Assembly: GCA_900321655.1 (NCBI GenBank)
Contig: ONWU01000013.1
Coordinates: forward strand, 1 to 64,000
Length of the DNA stretch: 64,000 nucleotides
Origin: an uncultured Bacteroidales bacterium
GTDB taxonomy: Bacteria; Bacteroidota; Bacteroidia; Bacteroidales; UBA932
Direction: 5' to 3'
The notes below the pieces were generated by a model. The model had not been told where the DNA came from. It saw only the letters and a program-made list of their open reading frames with translations, and searched no databases. How positions within the stretch are numbered: position 1 is the stretch's first letter; every line of letters starts with the position of its first letter. Position numbers and translations under genes: made by a program. Positions 42,138 through 50,459 of the stretch are shown piece after piece.

Positions 42138-44155
42138 CAGAATTTATGGAAATAACCAATGGAGGGTAAAAACTTCATCTTCAGGCTCACCGCCCTGAAC
42201 TGCATGGCAGATCGGCTTTTGCTGTAATGGAGCCCGTAACCAATGGCATTATCTCTGCCCAGCACATTGTACATGGCAAAGTTGAAGCCGTTGGTGAGTT
42301 TGGGACCTTTGTGCAGATACCAGTTCACGCTCAGGTCCATTTTTACGTATGCCGGCAGGCGCTCTCCGTTGTAGGGACCGTAGTTGCACATAATGCGGGA
42401 ACCTACCACATAGAAGGAGGTGGGACGGGTATACGGGGTGCCGCTGGAGGCCACGAAGGTGGCGCCGACATCCACTTTCCCGAAATCATAGGTGACCACC
42501 ACATCCAGTTCGTGGGCACGCTCGTGGCTGGAGGTATACTCTACGGAGTGGATGTCATTGGCGAAGGTTCTCAGGCTTCGGGACCAGGCGTAGCTGACCC
42601 AGCCGGTGAGTTTTCCCTTGGTTTTCTGGATCATGATATTGGCACCGAAGGCACGGCCGTGACCGCCCAGGGTGCTCTTCTCAAGCGTGTAGTCTCCGTT
42701 GTACAGGTCTATGAAGTTGCCCACATACTCCAGCTGGTTGAACAGCTGCTTGTAGTAAAGCTCCGTAGACACCGCCAGGTTTCCGTTGAAGAAGGTGTTG
42801 TTATACGCCAGGGAGATATTGTGAGACCACTGGGGGGCCTGCAGGTCTCCGGCCAGGACCCAGAATTCAAAGGGGAATCCGGTGGAAGTGAGACCGGTCT
42901 GGAACAGGTGCTGTCGCTTGATGCCGTAGGTAAGATCCAGCTTGCCGCCCTCCATGAAGTTGCCCCTCAGGCTCACTTCCGGGGTGGCACCCCAGTAGCT
43001 GCGCCGCTCCGGAGACAGATACCAGTCCACTCCGACGCCGGCTTTCACGCTGAGCCAGTAGCCCAGGTCCCGGGTGTATTCGGCCGACAGGGCCGCCATC
43101 ACGCCGTTTTGTACAGGTACCTGGCCGCGGGTGTGGATGTCGTTGAAGTGGCCTTCAGACTTGGGGTTCTGGGGCTGGGCGATGTAGGAGCTCACGCGGG
43201 CTCCAAAATCGAATCCATTCCAGCTGAGCTTGGCCCGGTACCCATAGTCTATGATGTAGGAATCCATCGAGGCCGGTATGTTGAAGGCGCGCATATTGGG
43301 CTTCAGCCCGTAAGTGGTGCCATAGACCGTCTGCTTGAGCGTGGCTCCCGGAAAATAGTGATTCCAGTGGATGGCTCCCATCGCGTTGTACCACTTCATT
43401 TTGAGCTCTTCGATAACGCCGGTGACAAACTGGGTGTCGTCCAGGCTGCCGAAAAGATCTACCGTAATGCGGTCCCTGCGGGTGGGTTTCCATGTCCAGG
43501 TTATGTTGCCGTCCGTAAAGCCGTAGCGGATAGGGTCGTCCTCGAATTTGAGCATTCCTCCGTAAATGAGGTTGATAAAGCTGCGGCGGGCGCTCACCTT
43601 GAGCGAAGATTTCCCGAGGGGGATATCCACCGTTCCCTGGGCCGACAAAAGGCCGATGGAAAGGTCTGCCGTCAGTTTCCGGGCCACTGTATCGGCCAGT
43701 TGCATGTCAATGATTCCGCCGATGCGGGATTCCTGCCCGCAGGAGGTGGAATACCTCATTCCGCTGTAGTGCGGGGAGTTGAAGGTAGAGAAGAAACCCA
43801 GCAGGTGGGCGGCTCCGTAGATGGGGACGCCTCCCTGGGAGATGAGGGTGTGGGAGTGCTCTCCTCCCTGCATGAACAGGCCGCCTTCCATCTCCGTATT
43901 CACCTGGACGCTGGGAAGCAGGCGGATGAAGCGGAGAGGGTCCGGCGTACCCATGATGGTGGGGACGGAGGCAATCTTGTCCATGTTGATTTCTCCGCTG
44001 ATACCGCGGCTGTTCACCACGATGGGCTTCTGCCTTTCTTCCGTGATGACGGATTTATCCAGGTTGAAGGTGGCCACGGTATCCAGCTGCGCCCGGGCTA
44101 CCGAGCACAGGAGAAGGGCCGCCAGGACCGCCAAACTATTCCGTAGAGAAAACAT
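42137..44155 (-). CDS. TonB-dependent outer-membrane receptor (short N-terminus)
   Basis: 672 residues from ATG 44155 (an ORF extension to 44173 is possible). Signal peptide (LAVLAALLLCSVARAQ), then almost directly the plug domain (SGEINMDKIASVPTIMGTPD, FIRLLPSVQVNTEMEGGLF, IGGIIDMQL). The barrel ends GYFHKF. The carboxypeptidase-like N-terminal domain common in this phylum is missing. Its start lies 20 bases inside the upstream gene. With its four neighbours it forms an uptake or surface locus. Confidence 0.85.
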   Translation of the reverse strand: MFSLRNSLAVLAALLLCSVARAQLDTVATFNLDKSVITEERQKPIVVNSRGISGEINMDKIASVPTIMGTPDPLRFIRLLPSVQVNTEMEGGLFMQGGEHSHTLISQGGVPIYGAAHLLGFFSTFNSPHYSGMRYSTSCGQESRIGGIIDMQLADTVARKLTADLSIGLLSAQGTVDIPLGKSSLKVSARRSFINLIYGGMLKFEDDPIRYGFTDGNITWTWKPTRRDRITVDLFGSLDDTQFVTGVIEELKMKWYNAMGAIHWNHYFPGATLKQTVYGTTYGLKPNMRAFNIPASMDSYIIDYGYRAKLSWNGFDFGARVSSYIAQPQNPKSEGHFNDIHTRGQVPVQNGVMAALSAEYTRDLGYWLSVKAGVGVDWYLSPERRSYWGATPEVSLRGNFMEGGKLDLTYGIKRQHLFQTGLTSTGFPFEFWVLAGDLQAPQWSHNISLAYNNTFFNGNLAVSTELYYKQLFNQLEYVGNFIDLYNGDYTLEKSTLGGHGRAFGANIMIQKTKGKLTGWVSYAWSRSLRTFANDIHSVEYTSSHERAHELDVVVTYDFGKVDVGATFVASSGTPYTRPTSFYVVGSRIMCNYGPYNGERLPAYVKMDLSVNWYLHKGPKLTNGFNFAMYNVLGRDNAIGYGLHYSKSRSAMQFRAVSLKMKFLPSIGYFHKF

Positions 44156-44678
44156 TCTTAAGCAAGTAGTCAATTAAGGAATCTACCAGGAGCATGCTGG
44201 TGACGGCATAGCTGGTACCGTCATCAAAGTTGAAGACTGGTGTAGGAGTTCCTTCATACCAGATGAGGTCCAGCGTGGCAAGCTGCTCGTTATCATAGTA
44301 CACGAGTATGTCTCCTTTCGTATCGCCGGAGCGTTCCATATGGACTCCGCCCAGAAAGTCTATGGTGAAAGAAGTGGTCTTCAAATCTACCGTAATCAGG
44401 GTGACCCCGTCTTTGATATACTTATACCGTAGCACGCCCAGATAAGGAGAGTAGATGCGGCTGTTTCTGATAATCTCCTGCCAGGGATCTTCCACCGTTT
44501 CCGGCTTGAGGTATTCGAAGAAGGTGGAAAAAGCGGTATCCAGCTGCTTCTTCTTCAGTTCCTGTTCCGTAAACGGGTGCATGTCCTGCCCTTTGTCCTC
44601 TTCCGGTACGGTTTGTTTCTGGCAGCCCGTCCAGACGCAAAGCATCAGCAGGGTGGGTATGATAAAGTTTGTTTTCAT
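44136..44678 (-). CDS. Small lipoprotein of the receptor locus
   Basis: 180 residues, lipobox ending at Cys19 (CVWTGC). The rest is a mixed helical and beta domain (FFEYLKPETVEDPWQEI, VTLITVDLKTTSFTIDFLGG) with no family I recognise. It overlaps the receptor start by 20 bases and begins two bases after the PCMD gene, so it is certainly in the same transcript. Confidence 0.75.
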   Translation of the reverse strand: MKTNFIIPTLLMLCVWTGCQKQTVPEEDKGQDMHPFTEQELKKKQLDTAFSTFFEYLKPETVEDPWQEIIRNSRIYSPYLGVLRYKYIKDGVTLITVDLKTTSFTIDFLGGVHMERSGDTKGDILVYYDNEQLATLDLIWYEGTPTPVFNFDDGTSYAVTSMLLVDSLIDYLLKNVFSTE

Positions 44679-44680
44679 GG

Positions 44681-45526
44681 CTAGTAAATGAATTGTAATT
44701 CGTCAAGGTACAGAACGGAGGAAGTAGAACCGGTGAAATAGTCTCCCAGGGCACTGGAGGCAGCCACAATGGCTACGTAGCGGGGAGTACGCTCGTTGCG
44801 ATAATCTATCTTGACGGTAAACTTCTCATAAGCATCCATCGTCTTTTCGAAGGTCACCTTGCCGTAACCGATCACTCCGGGATCCGTGTCGGGATTGAAG
44901 AGTTTCTCGGGCGGGCTCACTTCGAAGGGCTGGTCCCAGTCGGCCAGGATGATGAAGATGTGGCCCTTGTCCAGCTGGCCTTCCATACTTCTGTAAGGAT
45001 CCTGCACCCAGTCAATGACACCGGGCTTGTAGCAGGCATAACCCTGCAGGCTGACGGGCCTGTGGTTGAAGGGAATGCCCCAGTAAATGCTGGCCGACAT
45101 CTTGGTGAGGTTGATCTCTCCGGTGGAACCGTTGAAGATGCTGCCGGCAGCCAGTCTTTTCACCATGCCGAAAAGGGCGCTCACGCCCTGGGTCTGCAGT
45201 TTGACAGCTTTCTTGCCTTCTCCGGGAACGGCCAGGAACTTGTCTTCCGGGACTACGGTAGGATAGCCCAGGGGAGCGGTGGTGCCATTGGCCGATCCCC
45301 AGACGGTCTTCTGGGCTGCCGTGGCGTTGGGACCATAGCACACGTCCAGTTTGTTGATACCTTCCTGGGTCCAGTTGTCAAACGACATATTGTAGAGCTG
45401 AGGGCCTGCCTCACGCGGGTCGAAACCCTCTCCCTTGGCCACGGTATCGGACACGAGGTCGTTCCACTGTTTGGTGCAGGCCGTCAGGGCCAGAAGGGAG
45501 CACAGTATGATAACAGTCTTTTTCAT
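44681..45526 (-). CDS. PCMD-domain surface lipoprotein
   Basis: 281 residues, lipobox ending at Cys17 (LALTAC). NMSFDNWTQ, then GKKAVKLQTQGVSALFG, AAGSIFNGSTGEINL, and GIPFNHRPVSLQGYACYKPG follow the pattern of the putative carbohydrate metabolism domain (PCMD), a beta-sandwich in Bacteroidetes surface proteins. A glycan-binding role is suggested by family, not shown. Confidence 0.78.
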   Translation of the reverse strand: MKKTVIILCSLLALTACTKQWNDLVSDTVAKGEGFDPREAGPQLYNMSFDNWTQEGINKLDVCYGPNATAAQKTVWGSANGTTAPLGYPTVVPEDKFLAVPGEGKKAVKLQTQGVSALFGMVKRLAAGSIFNGSTGEINLTKMSASIYWGIPFNHRPVSLQGYACYKPGVIDWVQDPYRSMEGQLDKGHIFIILADWDQPFEVSPPEKLFNPDTDPGVIGYGKVTFEKTMDAYEKFTVKIDYRNERTPRYVAIVAASSALGDYFTGSTSSVLYLDELQFIY

Positions 45527-45532
45527 AGTTTG

Positions 45533-46279
45533 CTAAAAATTAAAGGTGATACCCAGGTTGAGCCCCAGGATGCTGGGCTGGAAAGCACCGTAGGCGTGCC
45601 CCATGGCACTTTCGGCTTTGTCGTTGGTGAGCTGCTTGTTCCACTCGTAGCCGCCTTCCACCAGGGGCAGGGACAGCTCCACGGCAATGTTGTTGGTGAG
45701 GAAGAAGCAGATGCCGGGATACAGGCCCAGGGAGACGCTGTATACGTCTGCGTAGGTGCCGGTCTTGCCCTTCTCGTACTGCTCATAGTTCTTGTTGTAG
45801 CCCATTTTTCCGCTCAGACGGGCTTCGGCGAACAGGGCAAAGCACTTGCTGTTGAAAAGCGGCAGATAGGCACGGGCGGCCAGGGCGCCGGAAAGCGTCA
45901 TGATATCGGCGTGGGTGTTGGAGAAGCTGATCTGGGACAGCAGGGAAGCGTTGTCCACGTTGAAGCCGGTCTTGGCAAAGCCCAGGCGGGCGCCCACGGA
46001 AATGTTGTTGGCCACGAAGTAATAGGCCGATGCCGAGGCGTTGGCAAAGGTGATATCGCCTTCCAGTTTGTTCACCAGGCCCAGGAACGTAGCGCCCTGG
46101 GCGCCGTTGAGACCGCCGGCGTTGAAGCGGTTGTATCCTCCCGCGATGCCCAGTTGCCAGGAGCCGCGCTCGATGTAGACAGATTTGGGATTGCCAAGGC
46201 CACGGTTCATGGTCTTGGCTTGGGCGGCAGGGCCCAGAATAGCCAGAGCCGCAGCAAGTACAATAGCTGTTTTCTTCAT
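45533..46279 (-). CDS. Outer-membrane beta-barrel protein
   Basis: 248 residues, signal peptide ending QAKT. Strands alternate throughout (WQLGIAGGYNRFN, ASASAYYFVANNISVGARLGF) and the last residues are LGITFNF, a typical barrel-closing strand. Likely an eight- to ten-strand OmpW/OmpA-like barrel. First gene of the five-gene receptor locus. Confidence 0.82.
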   Translation of the reverse strand: MKKTAIVLAAALAILGPAAQAKTMNRGLGNPKSVYIERGSWQLGIAGGYNRFNAGGLNGAQGATFLGLVNKLEGDITFANASASAYYFVANNISVGARLGFAKTGFNVDNASLLSQISFSNTHADIMTLSGALAARAYLPLFNSKCFALFAEARLSGKMGYNKNYEQYEKGKTGTYADVYSVSLGLYPGICFFLTNNIAVELSLPLVEGGYEWNKQLTNDKAESAMGHAYGAFQPSILGLNLGITFNF

Positions 46280-46357
46280 AATAGGATGAAGTTAAGGGTA
46301 ATCATCGATAACAAAAATGGTCGGGACTTCGTTTTGCGTCTCGACCACATTTCTTGG

Positions 46358-46431
46358 CTCCCCCTGTTGGACTTGAACCAACGACCCTCTGATTAACAGT
46401 CAGATGCTCTAACCAACTGAGCTAAGGAGGA
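46358..46431 (-). tRNA. tRNA-Asn (anticodon GTT)
   Basis: Acceptor TCCTCCT pairs with AGGGGGA, discriminator G. The anticodon arm TCTGA-CTGTTAA-TCAGA contains GTT; the T arm is GTTGG-TTCAAGT-CCAAC. No CCA encoded. Confidence 0.94.
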
Positions 46432-46459
46432 AGATATCCGTTGTTGTTGAACGGGATTG

Positions 46460-46490
46460 CAAAGGTACAACCTTTTTTGAATTCTCCAAA
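46460..46490 (-). promoter_or_regulatory. Promoter of tRNA-Asn
   Basis: On the - strand TTTG (46487-46490) and TACCTTTG (46460-46467) are 19 bases apart, an exact consensus. It is divergent from the HU-like gene promoter 70 bases away. Confidence 0.85.
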
Positions 46491-46535
46491 GCTTTTTGCT
46501 AAAAATTTTCATAATATTATTCAGTATATTTTTCG

Positions 46536-46543
46536 TATCTTTG
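46536..46543 (+). promoter_or_regulatory. -7 box for the HU-like gene
   Basis: TATCTTTG. The ATG at 46545 would be only two bases after this box, upstream of any start site, so translation from ATG 46572 is preferred. Confidence 0.65.
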
Positions 46544-46571
46544 CATGATAATCCGTAAGTGCCTATTTAGT

Positions 46572-47420
46572 ATGGATATTGACCTCCTTGCCAAAATGGT
46601 GAAAGAAGTGGTAATGGACCACGATACCGTCACCTTGCCCGGTGTGGGCAGCTTTGTTGCAGAGCTGGTTCCGGCCACTTTTGCCGACAGGGGATACACC
46701 ATCATGCCTCCGTACAGAAGGCTGTATTTCTCTCCCAAGCAAGGAGAAGACGCCCTCCTGACAGACCTGTATGCCGCCTCCAACGGCATTTCGCAGGCCG
46801 ATGCCACCCGCATCCTGACAGATTTCCTGACAGAGATGAAAGAGGTGCTCAAGGAAAAAAAGACCATCATCTTCCCGGGTCTCGGCCGCCTGAGAGCCAC
46901 CATGGAGAACCATATCTTTTTTGTGGCCGATGAAGATCTGGACATCTATCCCTCCGGATTCGGCCTGCAGCCCATCTCCCTGAAAACCCACGAGGAAACG
47001 AAGGAAGAGGTGGAAGAGGCCGTTGCCAGCCTGGCCGGTCTTCTGGAGAAAGAACCGGAGCCCGAACCGGAGCCCGAACCGGAGCCTGTGGTTGAGGCAG
47101 AGCCTGAGCCTGAACCTGAACCTGAACCTGAACCTGAACCGGAGCCCGAGCCCGAGCCCGAACCGGAACCTGAGGCGGAGCCCGAGCCCGAACCGGAACC
47201 TGTTGTCGAGGAAAAACCGGAACCGGAACCGGAGCCGGAACCGGAAAAGCCTGTGAAAGAGAAAAAGAGCGGCTGGAGCAAGTTCTGGGTTTTCGTCCTG
47301 GTCCTTATCATCATTGCCCTGGTGCTGGCCATTGCGCTGGTTGCCGTAGGCACGTTCTTCCCGGACTGGCTGGATACCATCCTGTACAGTCCTGAAGAGT
47401 ACGAGATCCTTCATAATTAG
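46572..47420 (+). CDS. HU-like (CCDC81-type) protein with Glu-Pro repeat and membrane helix
   Basis: 282 residues from ATG 46572. Residues 1-110 or so resemble the bacterial HU-CCDC81 DNA-binding-like domain of Bacteroidetes: [49 protein letters not shown] spacer leads to a Glu-Pro repeat (about 162-227), a basic KEKKSGWSK stretch, one membrane helix (about 238-260) and a short C-terminal tail. Related proteins usually carry a SPOR domain after the helix; here only some 20 residues follow. It may tether nucleoid or a protein partner to the inner membrane. A thioesterase gene follows after six bases. Confidence 0.82.
   Translation: MDIDLLAKMVKEVVMDHDTVTLPGVGSFVAELVPATFADRGYTIMPPYRRLYFSPKQGEDALLTDLYAASNGISQADATRILTDFLTEMKEVLKEKKTIIFPGLGRLRATMENHIFFVADEDLDIYPSGFGLQPISLKTHEETKEEVEEAVASLAGLLEKEPEPEPEPEPEPVVEAEPEPEPEPEPEPEPEPEPEPEPEPEAEPEPEPEPVVEEKPEPEPEPEPEKPVKEKKSGWSKFWVFVLVLIIIALVLAIALVAVGTFFPDWLDTILYSPEEYEILHN
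47056..47250 (+). repeat. Hexanucleotide repeat encoding (Glu-Pro)n
   Basis: About 30 near-tandem units of GAACCT, GAACCG, GAGCCC and similar codon pairs, broken by VVEA, EAEPE and VVEEK. Units are multiples of three, so slippage changes linker length without changing frame. Synonymous variation shows that the peptide pattern is selected, not the bases. Confidence 0.9.
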
Positions 47421-47426
47421 AAAGCC

Positions 47427-48173
47427 ATGACCCCTGTTAGAAGAGAAGGATATATATTTTGCCAGGACCTCCGGGTCGCCTGTTACCAGACCAACCGACA
47501 AACTTACCTGAAACCCACCGCCTTTATGGATATGGCCCAGGAAATTGCCTTCTGGGCGGCCAGCGGCCTGGGTTTTGGCTATGATACCCTGCACGTTCAT
47601 CACCACGCCTGGGTCCTGAGCCGGATGCACCTGCATTTTATCTCCTTTCCCCGCTGGAGGGACGAGATCCTCCTGAAAACCTGGCACAAGGGGGCCGACG
47701 GCCTGTTCTACCTCCGTGATTTCGACCTTCGGAATGCGGCAGGGGAACCCTGCGCCCTGGGCACCAGTTCCTGGGTGGTGATTGACGAACAGACGCGCCG
47801 CTTCGTGCGTCCCGAAGACCTTCAGCACCTGATGGCCGTGGAGGAAAAGATGGACGATGCCATCGCCACGCCCGCTCCCAAGATCCAGCTGCCCCGAGAA
47901 ACTGCTCCGGAGCTTGTCGCAGAGCATACGGTGGCGTATTCAGACCTGGACCTCGTGGGCCACACCAACAATGTGCGCTATGTGGTCTGGGCCCTGGACT
48001 GCCTTCCGCTGGAAGAAGCGGAGAAGCCCCTGAAAGATTTGTACGTTAATTATAATAAGGAAACAACCCACGGCCAGAAGGTGGAACTGTACCGCCTCCG
48101 GCAGGATAATGCCTGGTACGTGGAGGGCAGGGCAGAAGGTAAGCCCTGCTTTGTAGTAAAACTGGAGTATTAA
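47427..48173 (+). CDS. Acyl-ACP thioesterase
   Basis: 248 residues with two hot-dog domains of the FatA-like family. The N-terminal one has YQTNRQTYLKPTAFMDMAQE; the C-terminal one has VAYSDLDLVGHTNNVRYVVW, the catalytic Asn/His region being DLVGHTNNVRY. It releases fatty acids from acyl carrier protein. It lies between the HU-like gene and a transporter, three bases before the latter. Confidence 0.92.
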   Translation: MTPVRREGYIFCQDLRVACYQTNRQTYLKPTAFMDMAQEIAFWAASGLGFGYDTLHVHHHAWVLSRMHLHFISFPRWRDEILLKTWHKGADGLFYLRDFDLRNAAGEPCALGTSSWVVIDEQTRRFVRPEDLQHLMAVEEKMDDAIATPAPKIQLPRETAPELVAEHTVAYSDLDLVGHTNNVRYVVWALDCLPLEEAEKPLKDLYVNYNKETTHGQKVELYRLRQDNAWYVEGRAEGKPCFVVKLEY

Positions 48174-48176
48174 TCT

Positions 48177-49862
48177 ATGCGAGAACTATTCTATGGCTAT
48201 GGTGTAGCCCATACCATTTTGCTGCTTGCCTTTGTGATCGGAGTGGGCCTGTACCTGGGCCGCTTCAAGGTCAAAGGCATTTCCCTGGGCTCTACCTGGA
48301 TTCTGTTCATGGGTATCCTGATGGGCCACCTGGGTTTCCAGGGAGACCTTACCATCCTTCACTTCGTCAAGGAGTTCGGCCTCATCCTCTTTGTCTTTTC
48401 CATCGGCCTGCAGGTGGGTCCCGGTTTCTTCCAGTCCTTCCGCAGCGGAGGCGTGAAGATGAACCTTCTGGCCGTCATGAATATCCTGCTGGCCGTGGCG
48501 GTCACTTACGCCATCTCCCTGGTATCCGGAGAAAAACTCACCACCATGGTGGGCGTCATGTCCGGTGCCGTCACCAATACCCCCGGCCTGGGTGCCGCCC
48601 AGCAGACCTTCTCGGATATTGCCTCCTCTACCGGAGACAGCGTCCTGGCGGCCGGCCACGCTTCCGAAACCCTGGCATCGGCCTATGCCGTTGCGTATCC
48701 CATCGGTGTTCTGGGCGTGATTGCCGTCATCATTGTCTTCCGCGCCATCTTCAAGATTGACCACACCAAAGAACTGGAGCAGCTGGACAAGGAAGGCCGG
48801 AGCGGAGAGCACGCCCGCCGGATGCATGTCGCCGTGGAAAACCCTGCCATCTTCAACCGCAAGCTCTACGATGTGCTGCACGAATTCGAGGGAGACTTCG
48901 TGGTTTCCCGCGTGATGCAGGGAGACGAAATCAAATTCCCTTCCGAGGACACGGTCCTTCACGAAGGAGACAAGCTTCTGCTGGTTACCTCCCAGCACGA
49001 GGTGGAGCGCCTTCGCATCCTCTTCGGGCAGGAAGTGCCGCTGCACGTTTCGGACTGGCAGGAAAAAGACCACAATATGGTTACCCGCCGCATTGTGATG
49101 ACCAACAGCAAGCTGACGGGAACCACCCTCAAGGACCTCCGTCTTCGCAGTGCCTACGGTGTCAGCGTCACCCGCGTGATCCGCGCCGGCGTGGAACTGG
49201 TGGCCAACCCCACCCTCTATCTGCAGGTGGGAGACGGCCTCATGTGCGTGGGTACGGAAGAGAACATCAAGCAGGTGGCGGCCCGCGTGGGTAACTCCAG
49301 CGACGCCCTCAACAAACCCAACCTGGTACCTATCTTCCTGGGTATCGTGGTAGGTGTTATCTTCGGCTCCATTCCCTTCCATTTCCCGCACATCCCCCAG
49401 GCCATCAAGCTGGGTCTGGCCGGCGGTCCGCTCATTGTAGCCATCCTGCTGGGTCACTGGGGCCCCAAGTACGGAATCACCACGTACACCACCACCAGCG
49501 CCAACCTGATGATCCGGGAAATCGGCATTTCCCTCTTCCTGGCTTCGGTGGGTATCGGCGCCGGCGGAGATTTCTGGAGCTCTATCGTGAACGGCGGTTA
49601 TTGGTGGATCCTCTACGGTGCCCTCATCACCATCGTGCCCCTCTGCATCACCTTTATCATCGCCCGGGCCGTGTGCCATCTCAATTTCTACCAGATCTGC
49701 GGTCTTATCAGCGGTTCCTGCACCAATCCTCCGGTGCTGGCCTTCTCCCAGGGAATGTATGGCAGTGACTATGCTTCCGTCAACTACGCAACGGTCTATC
49801 CGCTTTCCATGTTTATGCGCGTGCTGGTAGCCCAGCTGCTCATTGTATTCGCTTTGGGTTAG
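48177..49862 (+). CDS. AspT/YidE-type membrane transporter with RCK_C domains
   Basis: 561 residues. About five membrane helices, two soluble TrkA-C (RCK_C)-like regions (about 200-380, with DVLHEFEGDFVVSRVM and TTLKDLRLRSAYGVSVTRVI), then five or six more helices. GAVTNTPGLGAAQQT and GSCTNPPVLAFSQG are the two matching re-entrant motifs of the AspT-like exchanger family. Substrate unknown; aspartate:alanine exchange is known for AspT itself. Confidence 0.9.
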   Translation: MRELFYGYGVAHTILLLAFVIGVGLYLGRFKVKGISLGSTWILFMGILMGHLGFQGDLTILHFVKEFGLILFVFSIGLQVGPGFFQSFRSGGVKMNLLAVMNILLAVAVTYAISLVSGEKLTTMVGVMSGAVTNTPGLGAAQQTFSDIASSTGDSVLAAGHASETLASAYAVAYPIGVLGVIAVIIVFRAIFKIDHTKELEQLDKEGRSGEHARRMHVAVENPAIFNRKLYDVLHEFEGDFVVSRVMQGDEIKFPSEDTVLHEGDKLLLVTSQHEVERLRILFGQEVPLHVSDWQEKDHNMVTRRIVMTNSKLTGTTLKDLRLRSAYGVSVTRVIRAGVELVANPTLYLQVGDGLMCVGTEENIKQVAARVGNSSDALNKPNLVPIFLGIVVGVIFGSIPFHFPHIPQAIKLGLAGGPLIVAILLGHWGPKYGITTYTTTSANLMIREIGISLFLASVGIGAGGDFWSSIVNGGYWWILYGALITIVPLCITFIIARAVCHLNFYQICGLISGSCTNPPVLAFSQGMYGSDYASVNYATVYPLSMFMRVLVAQLLIVFALG

Positions 49863-49868
49863 TCCGAT

Positions 49869-50459
49869 ATGCTGGATCTGGTCTATCCTTCCTCGCCGGC
49901 GCCCCTGTATCCCCGCCCGTCCGTGGATAACCCGGGGAGTCAGACCCTCCCTACCGGGGAAATGCTCCCCCTGGTGGAACCCAGCGGCCTTGTCTATGGC
50001 CAGGCCAGCCGGGAGTGGTGCCACAGCGGCTCGCACGTGCTACACCCGGTGGTGCACCTGCACATCATAGACCGTTTAGGCCGCCTGTATCTTCAGAAAC
50101 GCTCTCTCACCAAGGACCTTCTGCCCGGCTACTGGGATACGGCCGTGGGAGGCCACGTCAGCTACGGGGAATCCATCCCCGAGGCCCTCTTCCGGGAAAC
50201 CTCCGAAGAGCTGGGCCTGTCGGCCTTCAATCCCGTCCGCCTCTGCACCTATGTCTGGGAAACGGAGCGCGACAGCGAGTTCGTCTTTGTGCACGCCATC
50301 GTGGGACATCCCACCCTTCGGCCCAATGCGGAGGAAGTGTCCGAGGGCCGATGGTGGAGCATCCCCGAGCTGGAGGAAGCCATCGGCAAAAACATCCTCA
50401 CCCCCAATTTCGAGAGCGAGTTCCAGCGCATCAAAGACCAGCTGCTGGCTATGTTATAG
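49869..50459 (+). CDS. Nudix hydrolase
   Basis: 196 residues. The Nudix box GHVSYGESIPEALFRETSEE-LGL fits Gx5Ex7REUxEExGU exactly. The N-terminal 60 residues (HSGSHVLHPVVHLHIID) are those of the IDI-like or YfcD-like branch. Isopentenyl diphosphate isomerase is not established: the spacing and Cys of that enzyme are not evident. Its stop overlaps the convergent DUF4922 gene by six bases. Confidence 0.88.
   Translation: MLDLVYPSSPAPLYPRPSVDNPGSQTLPTGEMLPLVEPSGLVYGQASREWCHSGSHVLHPVVHLHIIDRLGRLYLQKRSLTKDLLPGYWDTAVGGHVSYGESIPEALFRETSEELGLSAFNPVRLCTYVWETERDSEFVFVHAIVGHPTLRPNAEEVSEGRWWSIPELEEAIGKNILTPNFESEFQRIKDQLLAML

Noticed and set aside
47056..47250. CRISPR-like periodicity
   Set aside because: The periodicity is six bases within a coding region; there are no spacers.
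46946..47927. Long - strand frames opposite the Glu-Pro repeat (Gly/Ser- and Arg/Phe-rich)
   Set aside because: Composition comes only from the complementary hexamer repeat; no promoter or family match.
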